A DNA stretch of 64,000 nucleotides from a bacterium (GTDB lineage Bacteria > Vulcanimicrobiota > Vulcanimicrobiia > Vulcanimicrobiales > Vulcanimicrobiaceae), in assembly GCA_021794205.1 (NCBI GenBank), contig JAJYRH010000001.1, positions 1-64,000 of the forward strand, given 5' to 3'. Shown here piece after piece: positions 45,663 to 53,466 of this stretch. The notes below the pieces were generated by a model. It searched no databases. It had not been told where the DNA came from and saw nothing but the letters and a program-made list of their open reading frames with translations. A program made the translations under genes and the position numbers. Within the stretch, counting starts at the first letter, position 1. Each line of letters begins with the position of its first letter.

Positions 45663-46469
45663 CTACTCTCTTGACAAGCCCCCCGCGAGCCCCCGCCCTT
45701 CTCCTGCCGCCCCCAGCTCGTAGAGGGCGATCGCCCCGGCGACCCCGGCGTTGAGGCTCTCGGCGCGCCCCGGCATGGGGATCGCGGCGAGCTCCCGGCA
45801 GAGGGGGGCCCAGCGCCCCAGGCCGTGCCGTTCGTTGCCGACCGCGAGCAGGCGCGCTCCGCGGTGCGGAAAGCCGGAGAGCGGGCTCCCTTCGGCGCTC
45901 AGGCCGATCGTCAGGGTCGGCTGCTCGGCGAGCCTGGCGGCGAGTTCGGGGGGTGAGATGCGGGCGAGCGGAAGGCGGAAATGCGCTCCCATCGCCGCTC
46001 GGACGAGCTTCGGATGGTGCGGATCGACGCCGAGGTCGCCGAGCAGCGCACCGGTCGCGCCGAAGGCCTCCGCCGCGCGGAGCAGGGTCCCGGCATTGCC
46101 CGGGTCGTTGAGATCGGCGAGGAGCAGCGCGAGGCCGCGACGGGCGAGAACCGCCGCCGGCTCGGCCTGAATCAGCGGGACCAGCGCGAAGATCCCCGGC
46201 GGATTTTCGAGATCGGAGAGGCGCTGCGCGGAGCGCTCGTCGAGCAATTTGAGCGGCACGCCCTCGGCGTGGGCGGCGGCGAGTTGCGGCTCGCGCTCGA
46301 AGGCCTCCTGGGTGGCGTAGATCGCGGCGAGCGCGACCCCACTCCGCCGTGCCTCTTCCAGCAGCGTCGCGCCCTCGACGAGGTAGAGCCCCCGTTCCGC
46401 GCGCCCCTCCGGGCGCGCGAGTGCGACGAGCGAGCGGAGCTCGGCACTGTGGCGGCCGAGAAGTTCCAC
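45663..46469 (-). CDS. TrmH/SpoU family RNA 2'-O-methyltransferase
   Basis: 268 residues. The N-terminal substrate-binding domain is followed by the SPOUT knot motifs: DLNDPGNAGTLLRAAEAFGA (motif 1), VGNERHGLG (motif 2) and IPMPGRAESLNAGVAGAIALYE (motif 3). Methylates a ribose in rRNA or tRNA with SAM; the exact site is not predictable (RlmB-like is possible). In Bacillus ysgA of the same family lies directly before pheST, matching this layout. Confidence 0.88.
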   Translation of the reverse strand: MELLGRHSAELRSLVALARPEGRAERGLYLVEGATLLEEARRSGVALAAIYATQEAFEREPQLAAAHAEGVPLKLLDERSAQRLSDLENPPGIFALVPLIQAEPAAVLARRGLALLLADLNDPGNAGTLLRAAEAFGATGALLGDLGVDPHHPKLVRAAMGAHFRLPLARISPPELAARLAEQPTLTIGLSAEGSPLSGFPHRGARLLAVGNERHGLGRWAPLCRELAAIPMPGRAESLNAGVAGAIALYELGAAGEGRGLAGGLSRE

Positions 46470-46471
46470 GC

Positions 46472-46687
46472 CTAGCGTTTCGCTCGCAGCATCGCCCAGC
46501 GGCGCGCCACGACGTAGAGAATCGCAGCGATGACGCCGGCGGCGGTGTCGGCGACCTTGTCGTTAAAATGATGGGGAACGAGATAGATGTTCAGCAGCAG
46601 CAGCGCGATGGCGAAGACGACGAGAAAGCCGAGAAGCCATGCGATCTCGACACCGATCGAGGAGTTGTTCGGAGCGTTCTGTTTCAC
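46472..46687 (-). CDS. Small two-helix membrane protein
   Basis: 71 residues with two hydrophobic helices (about 12-35 and 47-62) and a basic C-terminus (RRWAMLRAKR). Two bases before the methyltransferase gene, so the two are cotranscribed. No family recognised. It is divergent from the Nudix gene across 42 bases. Confidence 0.55.
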   Translation of the reverse strand: MKQNAPNNSSIGVEIAWLLGFLVVFAIALLLLNIYLVPHHFNDKVADTAAGVIAAILYVVARRWAMLRAKR

Positions 46688-46729
46688 GATAGTGCCGAGA
46701 GTACGAGGCCCGCGCCGCCGATTCCGTTA

Positions 46730-47365
46730 ATGCTCGCTCCTACGATGGGAAATGTTGCGGATGAAGGCGCCGGCGCGAGCCCGGTCGTCGAATCGAGCGA
46801 GGAGCGCTATCGCGGCCCGGTCTTTCGCGTGCGCACCGATCTGCTGCGCTACGCCGACGGGCATCGCTTCGCCTGCGATGTGGTGGAGCACCCGGGATCG
46901 GTCGCGATCGCGGCGATGCTCGGCGAGCGCGAGGTGTTGTTGGTGCGGCAATATCGCCATCCGTTGCGCGCGACGATGTGGGAGATTCCGGCGGGAAAAT
47001 GCGAGCCCGGCGAGAGCCCGCTCGAAGGCGCAGCGCGCGAACTCGCCGAGGAGACGGGTTATCGCGCCGCGCGCGTCGAGCTGCTCGCATCGGTCGCGAT
47101 GACGCCGGGCTTCTGCGACGAAGTGCTGCACCTCGTTCTCGCGCGCGATCTCACGCCGGGCGCGCAGTCGCTCGATGATGACGAGCGCATCGCGGTGCGC
47201 ACGGTGACGCTCGACGAGGCGATGACGATGGTGCAACGCGGCGAGATCGCCGACGCGAAGACGCTGCTCGCGTTCCTCTGGTTGCGAGAGATCTCTCTGG
47301 GCTCGAGGGTGGGCTCCTCCGGTCGCTCGCCGCTTACGGGGTTACCGAGAAATTCGGCGGAGTAA
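46730..47365 (+). CDS. Nudix hydrolase, ADP-ribose pyrophosphatase type
   Basis: 211 residues from the ATG at 46730 (ATG at 46745 also possible). The Nudix box GKCEPGESPLEGAARELAEETGY matches the consensus (G-x5-E-x7-R-E-L-x-E-E-x-G-Y). The preceding VLLVRQYRHPLRATMWEIPAG and the MTPGFCDEVLHLVLA region are those of ADP-ribose pyrophosphatases, which split ADP-ribose to AMP and ribose-5-phosphate. The C-terminal end overlaps the convergent lipoprotein gene by 32 bases, so the last few residues may be spurious. Confidence 0.88.
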   Translation: MLAPTMGNVADEGAGASPVVESSEERYRGPVFRVRTDLLRYADGHRFACDVVEHPGSVAIAAMLGEREVLLVRQYRHPLRATMWEIPAGKCEPGESPLEGAARELAEETGYRAARVELLASVAMTPGFCDEVLHLVLARDLTPGAQSLDDDERIAVRTVTLDEAMTMVQRGEIADAKTLLAFLWLREISLGSRVGSSGRSPLTGLPRNSAE

Positions 47366-49118
47366 TGACGAGATCGTACGCGTCATAGAGGTTCGTGCCC
47401 TCGATGGCGACCGCCGGTGTGCTCGAACTCGTGATCGGCGGAGAGAACTCGAGCAGACCGCCATCGTACCCGCCCCCGTACACGTTCGTGACATAGAGAT
47501 TGCCGCTGGTGTCGAACCCGATGCCCCACGGATCGTAACTCGTCGAGCCTCCGCCGACCGGCATGGATATCGAGACCGCCGGAGCTTCGCCCGTGGTAAA
47601 GGGCTTCGTAAACTCTTCGATAGAGCCCTCACTCTTGGCTCCCCCACCATCGTTTGCGACCCAGAGGTTTCCGCTCGCATCGAGAGCCGTGCCGTAGACA
47701 TAGCTCACGCCGTTGGTGAGCGTTGCGGCCGGAGTGCTCGCGCCGGTCAGCGGCAGCGAGAAGACGTCGATAGCCGTGGACTCGCCAACGACAAGCGTAT
47801 TGCCCGAGATCGTGAGACTATACGGCAACGCTGTGGTTTTGACGGTGACGGGAGTGCCGGAATAGGGTGGAGCGAACATCACCACGTCTGCGCTGCCTTG
47901 ATTGCCTAAATAGAGGTTGTTGCTCGCATCGAAGGCCACCCCATAGGGGGTCGAGAGCCCGCTAGCGGATATCGCGGTCGGGGCAGCGGTCGCGGAGAAC
48001 GGTGAGGGATAGAGCGAGCCTGGCGAGCCGCTGGTGTTCGCCAATGCGAGGTCACCGTTTGGTGCGACGGCGATCTGGTAAGGATTGTTGCCGCCGAGGC
48101 TATTCGTTACCACCGCATTCGTATAGGGAGGTGGGATCTCGATCACCGTCGCCGGATTGCTATAACTGGCGGCAAAGACGTTCCCGCTTGCATCCTCGGT
48201 GAGCAAGAATGCGTTGCCCAAGGGGATCGTCTCGGCCGGCGCCTGAGTCGAGCTCGTGAGCGGCAGCGAATAACCAAGCACATTGCCGTCGGAATAGTTC
48301 GCAAGCATCGCCGTCCCACCCCTCTGCGTTACCGTCACGGCCGAAGGGAGCGAGCAGACTGCGCCGCTCTGCGTGCAGGCGTTGCTCTCGCCAGTTGGGT
48401 AGCTCGCCGTGATATTGATGCTCTCCGTGCCGTCGACCACGGGCGAGGCGGCAGCGAATGCAATCCGGTTCGGCGCACTCGTGCTCGGTTGCGTAATCGC
48501 TGCGACGGCGGGGCCGGAGCCTTGGCTCGCGGTAAAGGTTGGTGCACCCGCACCGACGATGAAGTTGCCGTCGGCGTCCTTCGCGAGGACATCGACGGCA
48601 TCGCTTCCGGCGCTCAGGACGACGATCGACGTGGGGATGCCACTCAAGGTCAGCGACACCACGTTGTTCTGATTCGCAACGACCGTAAAGGCGACGCTCT
48701 GCGCCGTGGAGAGGGCGTTGCCGGTCCCATTCGGGCCGTCATAGGTCGTGATCGAGGCGGTATAGGCACCGGCCGCCAGACTCAGTTGCAGCGTGCAGGT
48801 CGTGCTCGCTAACGAGCTCGTGCATCCCGTAGAGCTCGCAGTCAGTCCGACGCTCTCGCTCAGGACGGGGGTCGCCCCCTGCAGCACGCTGATCGTCATC
48901 GATTGCGTTGCCGGAGAGACGTACGCCGGGCTCCGCCCCGTCGATGCCGTTGATTTTGGTACCACGACGGAGAAGCGCACCGCGCTCTTGCCGGCGCTCG
49001 TCGGTGACTGAGCGGCGGGCAGCGATGGGGCAGATCCCCCGGCGCTACCGCCGCAGCCCGAGAGAAACGCGAAAGACCCGGCGATCGCTACAAGACGTAA
49101 ACTAAAGGAACGAAACAC
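47334..49118 (-). CDS. Propeller-like lipoprotein of unknown function
   Basis: 594 residues from a GTG preceded by AGGAGG. Lipobox LSGC (Cys22) after a good signal peptide. The N-terminal half is an immunoglobulin-like beta region (VRFSVVVPKS, TMSISVLQGA-like strands, CTLQLSLAAGAYT); the C-terminal half carries NHL-like propeller repeats: FDASNNLYLGNQGSADV, LDASGNLWVANDGG and FDTSGNLYVTNVYGG. Similar in build to the lipoprotein at 37349, so a paralogous family of surface proteins is present in this genome. No function assigned. Confidence 0.72.
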   Translation of the reverse strand: MFRSFSLRLVAIAGSFAFLSGCGGSAGGSAPSLPAAQSPTSAGKSAVRFSVVVPKSTASTGRSPAYVSPATQSMTISVLQGATPVLSESVGLTASSTGCTSSLASTTCTLQLSLAAGAYTASITTYDGPNGTGNALSTAQSVAFTVVANQNNVVSLTLSGIPTSIVVLSAGSDAVDVLAKDADGNFIVGAGAPTFTASQGSGPAVAAITQPSTSAPNRIAFAAASPVVDGTESINITASYPTGESNACTQSGAVCSLPSAVTVTQRGGTAMLANYSDGNVLGYSLPLTSSTQAPAETIPLGNAFLLTEDASGNVFAASYSNPATVIEIPPPYTNAVVTNSLGGNNPYQIAVAPNGDLALANTSGSPGSLYPSPFSATAAPTAISASGLSTPYGVAFDASNNLYLGNQGSADVVMFAPPYSGTPVTVKTTALPYSLTISGNTLVVGESTAIDVFSLPLTGASTPAATLTNGVSYVYGTALDASGNLWVANDGGGAKSEGSIEEFTKPFTTGEAPAVSISMPVGGGSTSYDPWGIGFDTSGNLYVTNVYGGGYDGGLLEFSPPITSSSTPAVAIEGTNLYDAYDLVITPPNFSVTP

Positions 49119-49245
49119 GTAACCCCTCCTGACGAGACGCTTGCGTACGCCGTGTTCTTAGGGCCAACGAATATCTCCTCTTGGTGTCCATCTGCGCGAA
49201 GTGAGGCTTCACTGATGCGCGATCGACAAATGCGCCGCTGCGCGG

Positions 49246-49965
49246 TTAGAGCAGTCGCACTCGACCGCTTGCCAGATCGTAGAGCGCGCCGACGACGCGC
49301 AGTTTCCCGGAGCGAACGGCCTCTGCGACGATCGCCGAGCGGTGCGGTAATGCGGCGACATTCTCGCGCACGTTCGCGACGATCGCATCGTGCAGCCAGT
49401 CACCGGAGTGCGTCTCGCTCGCTTTGGCGGCGGGGACGAGCGCGCGCACGAGCCCGGAGATGTGCCCCGGCGGCATCGCCCCGCTCTTGACGTTCTCGAG
49501 CGCCGCTTTCACCGCCCCGCACTCCGAATGTCCCATCACCACGATCAGCGTCGATTTGAGGACGGCGACCGAGTATTCGATCGAACCGATGCCGTTATCG
49601 TCGAGAAAATTTCCGGCGATGCGCACGCCGAAAATATTGCCGGGTTCTTCATCGAAGACCGTTTCGACGGGGACGCGAGAATCGGAGCACGAGAGCACGA
49701 TCGCGTACGGGCTCTGGCCGTGCGCGAGCGCGGCACGACGCTGGGTGAGCGGCGGGCAGATGGGGTGCCCGGCGACGAAGCGGGCGTTTCCCGCCATCAG
49801 CCGTTCGAGGCCGGCCTTCGCGTCGGCGGCCATCGGCGGCGGCGCGGCGCCCGCTGCGTCGGCGACGCCGACGACGGTGGGAAGCGCGAGCGCGCCGGCG
49901 GAGATGCCGAGAGCGGCCCGTGCGAGGAACGACCGGCGGTCGGTGCGAGCGAGTTCGTGGTGCAC
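49246..49965 (-). CDS. Tat-exported beta-carbonic anhydrase
   Basis: 239 residues. A twin-arginine signal (TDRRSFLARAALGISAGALALP) comes first, then the beta-carbonic anhydrase domain from about residue 50. The zinc site is intact: SCSDSRVP near 92, HSECGAVKAAL near 146-150, with the Asp/Arg dyad in CSDSR. Such periplasmic enzymes convert CO2 and bicarbonate. GTG start with GAGGAGG. Not obviously linked to its neighbours; it may supply bicarbonate or control pH in the envelope. Confidence 0.88.
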   Translation of the reverse strand: MHHELARTDRRSFLARAALGISAGALALPTVVGVADAAGAAPPPMAADAKAGLERLMAGNARFVAGHPICPPLTQRRAALAHGQSPYAIVLSCSDSRVPVETVFDEEPGNIFGVRIAGNFLDDNGIGSIEYSVAVLKSTLIVVMGHSECGAVKAALENVKSGAMPPGHISGLVRALVPAAKASETHSGDWLHDAIVANVRENVAALPHRSAIVAEAVRSGKLRVVGALYDLASGRVRLL

Positions 49966-50015
49966 GGGAACCTCCTCAAAAGCGAGCGCGTACTGCGGAG
50001 CTGCTTTAGGGATAG

Positions 50016-50050
50016 AAAAAGCCCCACCTGCAACGCGTGCGGGTGGGGCT
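50016..50050 (-). terminator. Intrinsic terminator of infC-rpmI-rplT
   Basis: On the minus strand AGCCCCACC, a short loop, GGTGGGGCT, then TTTT. Nine perfect pairs. It starts 20 bases after the rplT stop and ends the ribosomal operon. Confidence 0.85.
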
Positions 50051-50069
50051 AGGAATACGCCGATCGAGG

Positions 50070-50429
50070 CTAGGCGCTGACCGCTTTTTTGGCGACCGCG
50101 AGCAGCGAGCCGAAGGCCGCGCTGTCGTTCACGGCGAGATCGGCGAGCGCTTTGCGATTGAGCGCGACGCCCGACTTTTTCAAGCCGTTCATCAGCATCG
50201 AATAGCTCATGCCTTCGCGCCGGGCCGCCGCGTTGATACGGCTGATCCAGAGCGAACGAAAATCGCGTTTGCGGACGCGACGATCGCGGAACGCGTAGGC
50301 AAGGGAGTGGAGCAGCGCTTCGTTCGCAACGCGATAGTTGCGACGACGCGCGGCGCGGAAGCCCTTGACGAGCTTCATGACCTTGCGGCGATGTTTGAGG
50401 CCGTGAACGCCGCGTTTAATGCGTGCCAT
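50070..50429 (-). CDS. rplT: 50S ribosomal protein L20
   Basis: 119 residues, standard length. RIKRGVHGLKHRRKVMKLVKGFRAARRRNYR is the conserved basic N-terminus and RDRRVRKRDFRSLWISRINAAAR the core. L20 binds 23S rRNA early in assembly and, in known bacteria, represses its own operon. GGAGG precedes the start. Confidence 0.97.
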   Translation of the reverse strand: MARIKRGVHGLKHRRKVMKLVKGFRAARRRNYRVANEALLHSLAYAFRDRRVRKRDFRSLWISRINAAARREGMSYSMLMNGLKKSGVALNRKALADLAVNDSAAFGSLLAVAKKAVSA

Positions 50430-50444
50430 CTGTGAAGAGCCTCC

Positions 50445-50651
50445 TTACACCAAATACGGGATCGTCGGCGCTAGGCGCTTGAGATCGCCCTTAAACGTCG
50501 GTTGATCCTTGCGGAAGTTACGTTTGCGCTTACGCGTTTTCTTCGAAAGGATGTGACCGCAGCCGCTAAACTGGTGTCGGTGCATCACTTTCCCGGTCCC
50601 GGTTATCTTTACTCGCTTCGCCGTTCCGCGGTGGGTTCGAATCTTTGGCAT
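50445..50651 (-). CDS. rpmI: 50S ribosomal protein L35
   Basis: 68 residues (family 64-66). MPKIRTHRGTAKRVKITGTGK and the C-terminal KGDLKRLAPTIPYL are typical. AAGGAG sits ten bases upstream, inside infC; the first 86 bases of the gene overlap the end of infC in another frame. Confidence 0.95.
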   Translation of the reverse strand: MPKIRTHRGTAKRVKITGTGKVMHRHQFSGCGHILSKKTRKRKRNFRKDQPTFKGDLKRLAPTIPYLV

Positions 50652-51261
50652 GATCGGTAGACTCCTTGGGTTGCTCAGCGTTCGCAGTCGGTACAGGCGG
50701 TTGGGCGCGTTCGTGCTCCTTCATCGAGGAGTACTTCGGCGGTCCCGTCGGCGTCGCGCGCGGCGCTAAAATCATAAACATATTTCGGCCTTCGAGTTTG
50801 GGTTCGCGTTCGAGAAGCGCGAGAGGCATCATATCCTCCACCATGCGATCGAGCAAACGCTTTCCGAAACCCTGATACGTAATTTCCCGGCCACGGAACA
50901 TAATCGTTACTTTAATTTTGCTTCCATCGAGCAAGAGGCGTTCGGCCATGCGGGCCTTGGTCTCGTAATCGTGTTGCTCGATTTTGGGGCGCAACTTCAC
51001 TTCGCGTAGATCGACGTGACGCTGCTTTTTACGGGCGTCCTTATCTTTTTTCGCTTGTTCGTATTTGAGCCGTCCGAAATCGCCGATCTTGCAGACCGGA
51101 GGCTGCGCGTTTGGCGAAATCTCGATAAGATCGAGCCCTGCGGTGCGCGCTCGCGAGAGCGCTTCCTCAGTCGGCATGACGCCGAGCTGCTCGCCGTTGT
51201 CATCGATGACGCGGACCGATCGAATGCGGATTTGTTCGTTGACGCGTAGCGGTCGTGCTAT
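50566..51261 (-). CDS. infC: Translation initiation factor IF-3 (AUA start, extended C-terminus)
   Basis: IF-3 with the usual core LRVNEQIRIRSVRVIDDNGEQ at the N-terminus, and FRGREITYQGFGKRLLDRM in the C-domain. No ATG, GTG or TTG stands at the right place. AGGAG (51273-51269) is followed by seven bases and then ATA (51261), which would give (M)ARPLRVNEQ; ATC at 51267 is only one base from AGGAG. Rare start codons are known for infC and underlie its autoregulation. The C-terminal tail is long and charged (about 55 extra residues, EQPKESTDHAKDS) and runs 86 bases into rpmI. The frame starting at 51435 is too long to be real. Confidence 0.85.
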   Translation of the reverse strand: MARPLRVNEQIRIRSVRVIDDNGEQLGVMPTEEALSRARTAGLDLIEISPNAQPPVCKIGDFGRLKYEQAKKDKDARKKQRHVDLREVKLRPKIEQHDYETKARMAERLLLDGSKIKVTIMFRGREITYQGFGKRLLDRMVEDMMPLALLEREPKLEGRNMFMILAPRATPTGPPKYSSMKEHERAQPPVPTANAEQPKESTDHAKDSNPPRNGEASKDNRDRESDAPTPV

Positions 51262-51275
51262 GGCGATACTCCTAG

Positions 51276-51372
51276 TCGAAAAAACGAAGAAAGGCCGCCG
51301 GAGCGACCTCACATCAACGGAACCTACCGTCGGTTCCCTCTCGTGAAGACCGGATCGCCCGCAGGCATCCGG
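51276..51372 (-). promoter_or_regulatory. Structured infC leader
   Basis: Three hairpins on the minus strand upstream of infC: CCGGAT/ATCCGG (51372-51350), GGAACC/GGTTCC with a GACGGTA loop (51337-51319), and GGTCGC-TCCG-GCGGCC (51308-51293) followed by TTTCTTCGTTTTTT. The last looks like an attenuator ending just before the Shine-Dalgarno. infC leaders in other bacteria are bound by L20. An L20-type control here is inference. Confidence 0.5.
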
Positions 51373-51478
51373 TGAGTGCCCCCTTCCGGGAGCGCTGCTT
51401 CGGCTCGGAGAGGATAGCACGGCGGAGGGCGCCATGCAAGCGAGGATTGGGCAGCGGCGCCCTCCGGGAGCCGGGTTC

Positions 51479-51772
51479 TTAGGTGAGGTAGGCTCGTTCG
51501 AGGCGCTCGAGGCGGCTATCGACGCCGATGCGCCAGCGCTGCAGCCCGGCGACCTCGCCGGAGATCGAGGTTAGCCGGGTCTCGACGCCATCCAGGCGAG
51601 CCTCGACGCCATCCAGGCGAGCCTCGACGCGGTCGAGCCGGCTCTCGACGCGGTCGAGACGGAGTTCGACGCGCCCGAGTCGGGTTTCGACCATGGCGAA
51701 GCCGGCGACGACCGCCCCGTGGAGGTCGAGGACGGCGGTCATGATCTCGCGAGGGCTCGGCTCTGCATCCAT
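51479..51772 (-). CDS. Short coiled-coil protein with heptad repeats
   Basis: 97 residues from the ATG at 51772. Residues about 28-70 are a chain of heptads of the form RLDRVESRLDRVEARLDGVE, a strongly predicted coiled coil, encoded by 21-bp DNA repeats. The rest is helical (EIMTAVLDLHGAVVAGFAMVE). No domain is recognised. It may be a structural or scaffold protein. Open frame extends into the degV start on the other strand but that part is unlikely to be coding. Confidence 0.5.
   Translation of the reverse strand: MDAEPSPREIMTAVLDLHGAVVAGFAMVETRLGRVELRLDRVESRLDRVEARLDGVEARLDGVETRLTSISGEVAGLQRWRIGVDSRLERLERAYLT
51581..51685. repeat. 21-bp heptad-coding repeats
   Basis: Five 21-base units from 51581; the first two (51581-51601 and 51602-51622) are identical, the others diverged. 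One unit encodes one heptad of the coiled coil, so length changes by whole heptads. Confidence 0.75.
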
Positions 51773-51902
51773 GTTGAGGAGCGTAGCGTACGCCGATTGC
51801 CGGAAGGCTTCCTCGGTGCGACCGATCCGTGTCGGGGCTCCCTGGCATGATAGGCGAGCCGAACGGGCGAAACGAGCGGGCGCGGCGTGGGGAGCGCCAA
51901 CT

Positions 51903-52751
51903 ATGGCTACAGCAATTATCACCGACAGCGCAGCCGATATCTCGGCCGGCCAGGCCAGGGAGTTCGGCGTGGAGGTGGCGCCTCTCTGGATCCATATCGA
52001 CGGCGAGCGTCTTCGCGACGGCATCGATATCACGCGCGCGAGTTTCTACGCACGCATGGCTGCGGCGAAGGACCTGCCGAGTAGCGAACCGCTCGACGCC
52101 GCGGGCTTCACGGCGATTTTCTCCAAACACGTCGACAAGGGCGATGAGTGCGTCGTTCCGATCGTTTCGAGCAAGCTTTCGAAGACCTACGAGAACGCGT
52201 TGGCGGCGGCATCGCGCTTCGCCGGGAAGGTGCACGTCATCGATAGCGGGACGCTCTCGGGTGGGTTGCTGTTGCTCGCCTACGTGGCCGGCGAGATGGC
52301 GAAAAAAGGCGCGAGCGCGAAGGATATCGTCGCCGCGCTCGAGCGCGGAAAGAGCACGCAGAACGGCTATCAGATCATGCCGACGCTCGAATTTCTCGGG
52401 CGCAGCGGCCGGCTCAACAAGGCGATCGTCGCGTTGGGGACGGTGCTGAAGGTCAATCCCATCCTGCAGGTGCGCGACGGCGTCGTCGAGACCGCCGGAC
52501 AGACGCGAACTTTCGATAAAGCGAAAGAACTCATCATCGATATCGCGACGCGACACGTTACCGACGTTGCGGCGACGCGCTTCGCAATCGGTCACACCCA
52601 CGCTCCCGAACTCGCCGATGAGATGGCGAAGGCGTTGCACGAAAAACTCGCGTTGCCTCCGAAAACCTTCATCGTTCACGAAGTCGGCCCATCGGTTGCG
52701 GTCAACGTCGGGCCCGGGGCGATCGCGATCTTCTCGCTGACCGGGATCTAG
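51903..52751 (+). CDS. DegV family fatty-acid-binding protein
   Basis: 282 residues from the ATG at 51903, with GGGGAG upstream. Family signatures: ITDSAADISAGQARE at the start, SSKLSKTYENALAA near 90 (fatty-acid headgroup binding), DSGTLSGGLLLLAYVAGEM, and the LEFLGRSGRLNKA segment. DegV (FakB-type) proteins bind fatty acids for phosphorylation by FakA; fakA is not in the window. Confidence 0.88.
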   Translation: MATAIITDSAADISAGQAREFGVEVAPLWIHIDGERLRDGIDITRASFYARMAAAKDLPSSEPLDAAGFTAIFSKHVDKGDECVVPIVSSKLSKTYENALAAASRFAGKVHVIDSGTLSGGLLLLAYVAGEMAKKGASAKDIVAALERGKSTQNGYQIMPTLEFLGRSGRLNKAIVALGTVLKVNPILQVRDGVVETAGQTRTFDKAKELIIDIATRHVTDVAATRFAIGHTHAPELADEMAKALHEKLALPPKTFIVHEVGPSVAVNVGPGAIAIFSLTGI

Positions 52752-52843
52752 ACCGACGGCGACGCAGGGCTTCCGCGGGGCGCGCGGGCGCTCGCGCGGG
52801 GGCGCAAACGGAGCGGACGGCCCTCACGCCGAATCCGAGGGCG

Positions 52844-53431
52844 ATGAGCGAGATTCAAGATCGTAGCGGGGCACGCCAGCCCGAACTCTTTTCCCCGGAG
52901 CGCGCGGCGCGGCTCGACGACCCAGCCCGGGAGGCGTATATGCCTGCCGCGGCGATCGTTTCGCGGCTCGAGGTGCCCGAGGAAGGGCGCGTGATCGATC
53001 TTGGCGCCGGAACCGGCCGATACACCTTCGCGATTGCGAAGGCGCACCCCGATGCGTTCGTCGTCGCCGTCGATACCCAGCCGGGTTTCGTGCGAATCAT
53101 TGCCGAGCGTTGCCTCGAAGGCAAGTACGATAACGTCGTCACCGGCGATACGCCCGCCGGCCCTCCCGCCGATCGCATTTTGTTGCTGAACGTGCTCCAC
53201 GAGATGAGCGATCTCGATCTCAATCCCGTGCGCGCCGCACTCTCGCCCGAGGGATGGATGCTCGTCATCGATTGGGAGGGTGCCCTCGATCGCCCCGTCG
53301 GCCCCCCGCGCGAGCACGCGCACACGCGCGACGAAGCGATCGCGCGTCTGCAATCGCGTGGATTTACGCGGGTCGAGCCGATCGACGCGCCGGAGTTTCC
53401 CTACCACTTCGTCCTTCGCGCGAGCCTGTAG
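52844..53431 (+). CDS. Class I SAM-dependent methyltransferase
   Basis: 195 residues. Motif I VIDLGAGTGRYTFAI near residue 51, the acidic loop VVAVDTQPGF, and LLLNVLHEMSDLD as motif IV; the last strand ends YHFVLRASL. The N-terminal ARLDDPAREAYMPAAAIVSRL resembles ArsM/UbiE-like methyltransferases. The substrate is unknown. It begins about 90 bases after degV on the same strand. Confidence 0.8.
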   Translation: MSEIQDRSGARQPELFSPERAARLDDPAREAYMPAAAIVSRLEVPEEGRVIDLGAGTGRYTFAIAKAHPDAFVVAVDTQPGFVRIIAERCLEGKYDNVVTGDTPAGPPADRILLLNVLHEMSDLDLNPVRAALSPEGWMLVIDWEGALDRPVGPPREHAHTRDEAIARLQSRGFTRVEPIDAPEFPYHFVLRASL

Positions 53432-53466
53432 CAGGGAGCCGCCCGCCGAGCGCGTACCGCGTTCGG

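Noticed and set aside
50625-50645. GGTTCGAATC suggesting a tRNA T-arm
   Set aside because: It lies inside infC and rpmI coding sequence; no acceptor stem or cloverleaf around it.
51261-51435. Long N-terminal extension of IF-3 to 51435
   Set aside because: Residues upstream of the AUA are unlike any IF-3, cross the attenuator and the AGGAG, and IF-3 homologs begin near RVNEQ.
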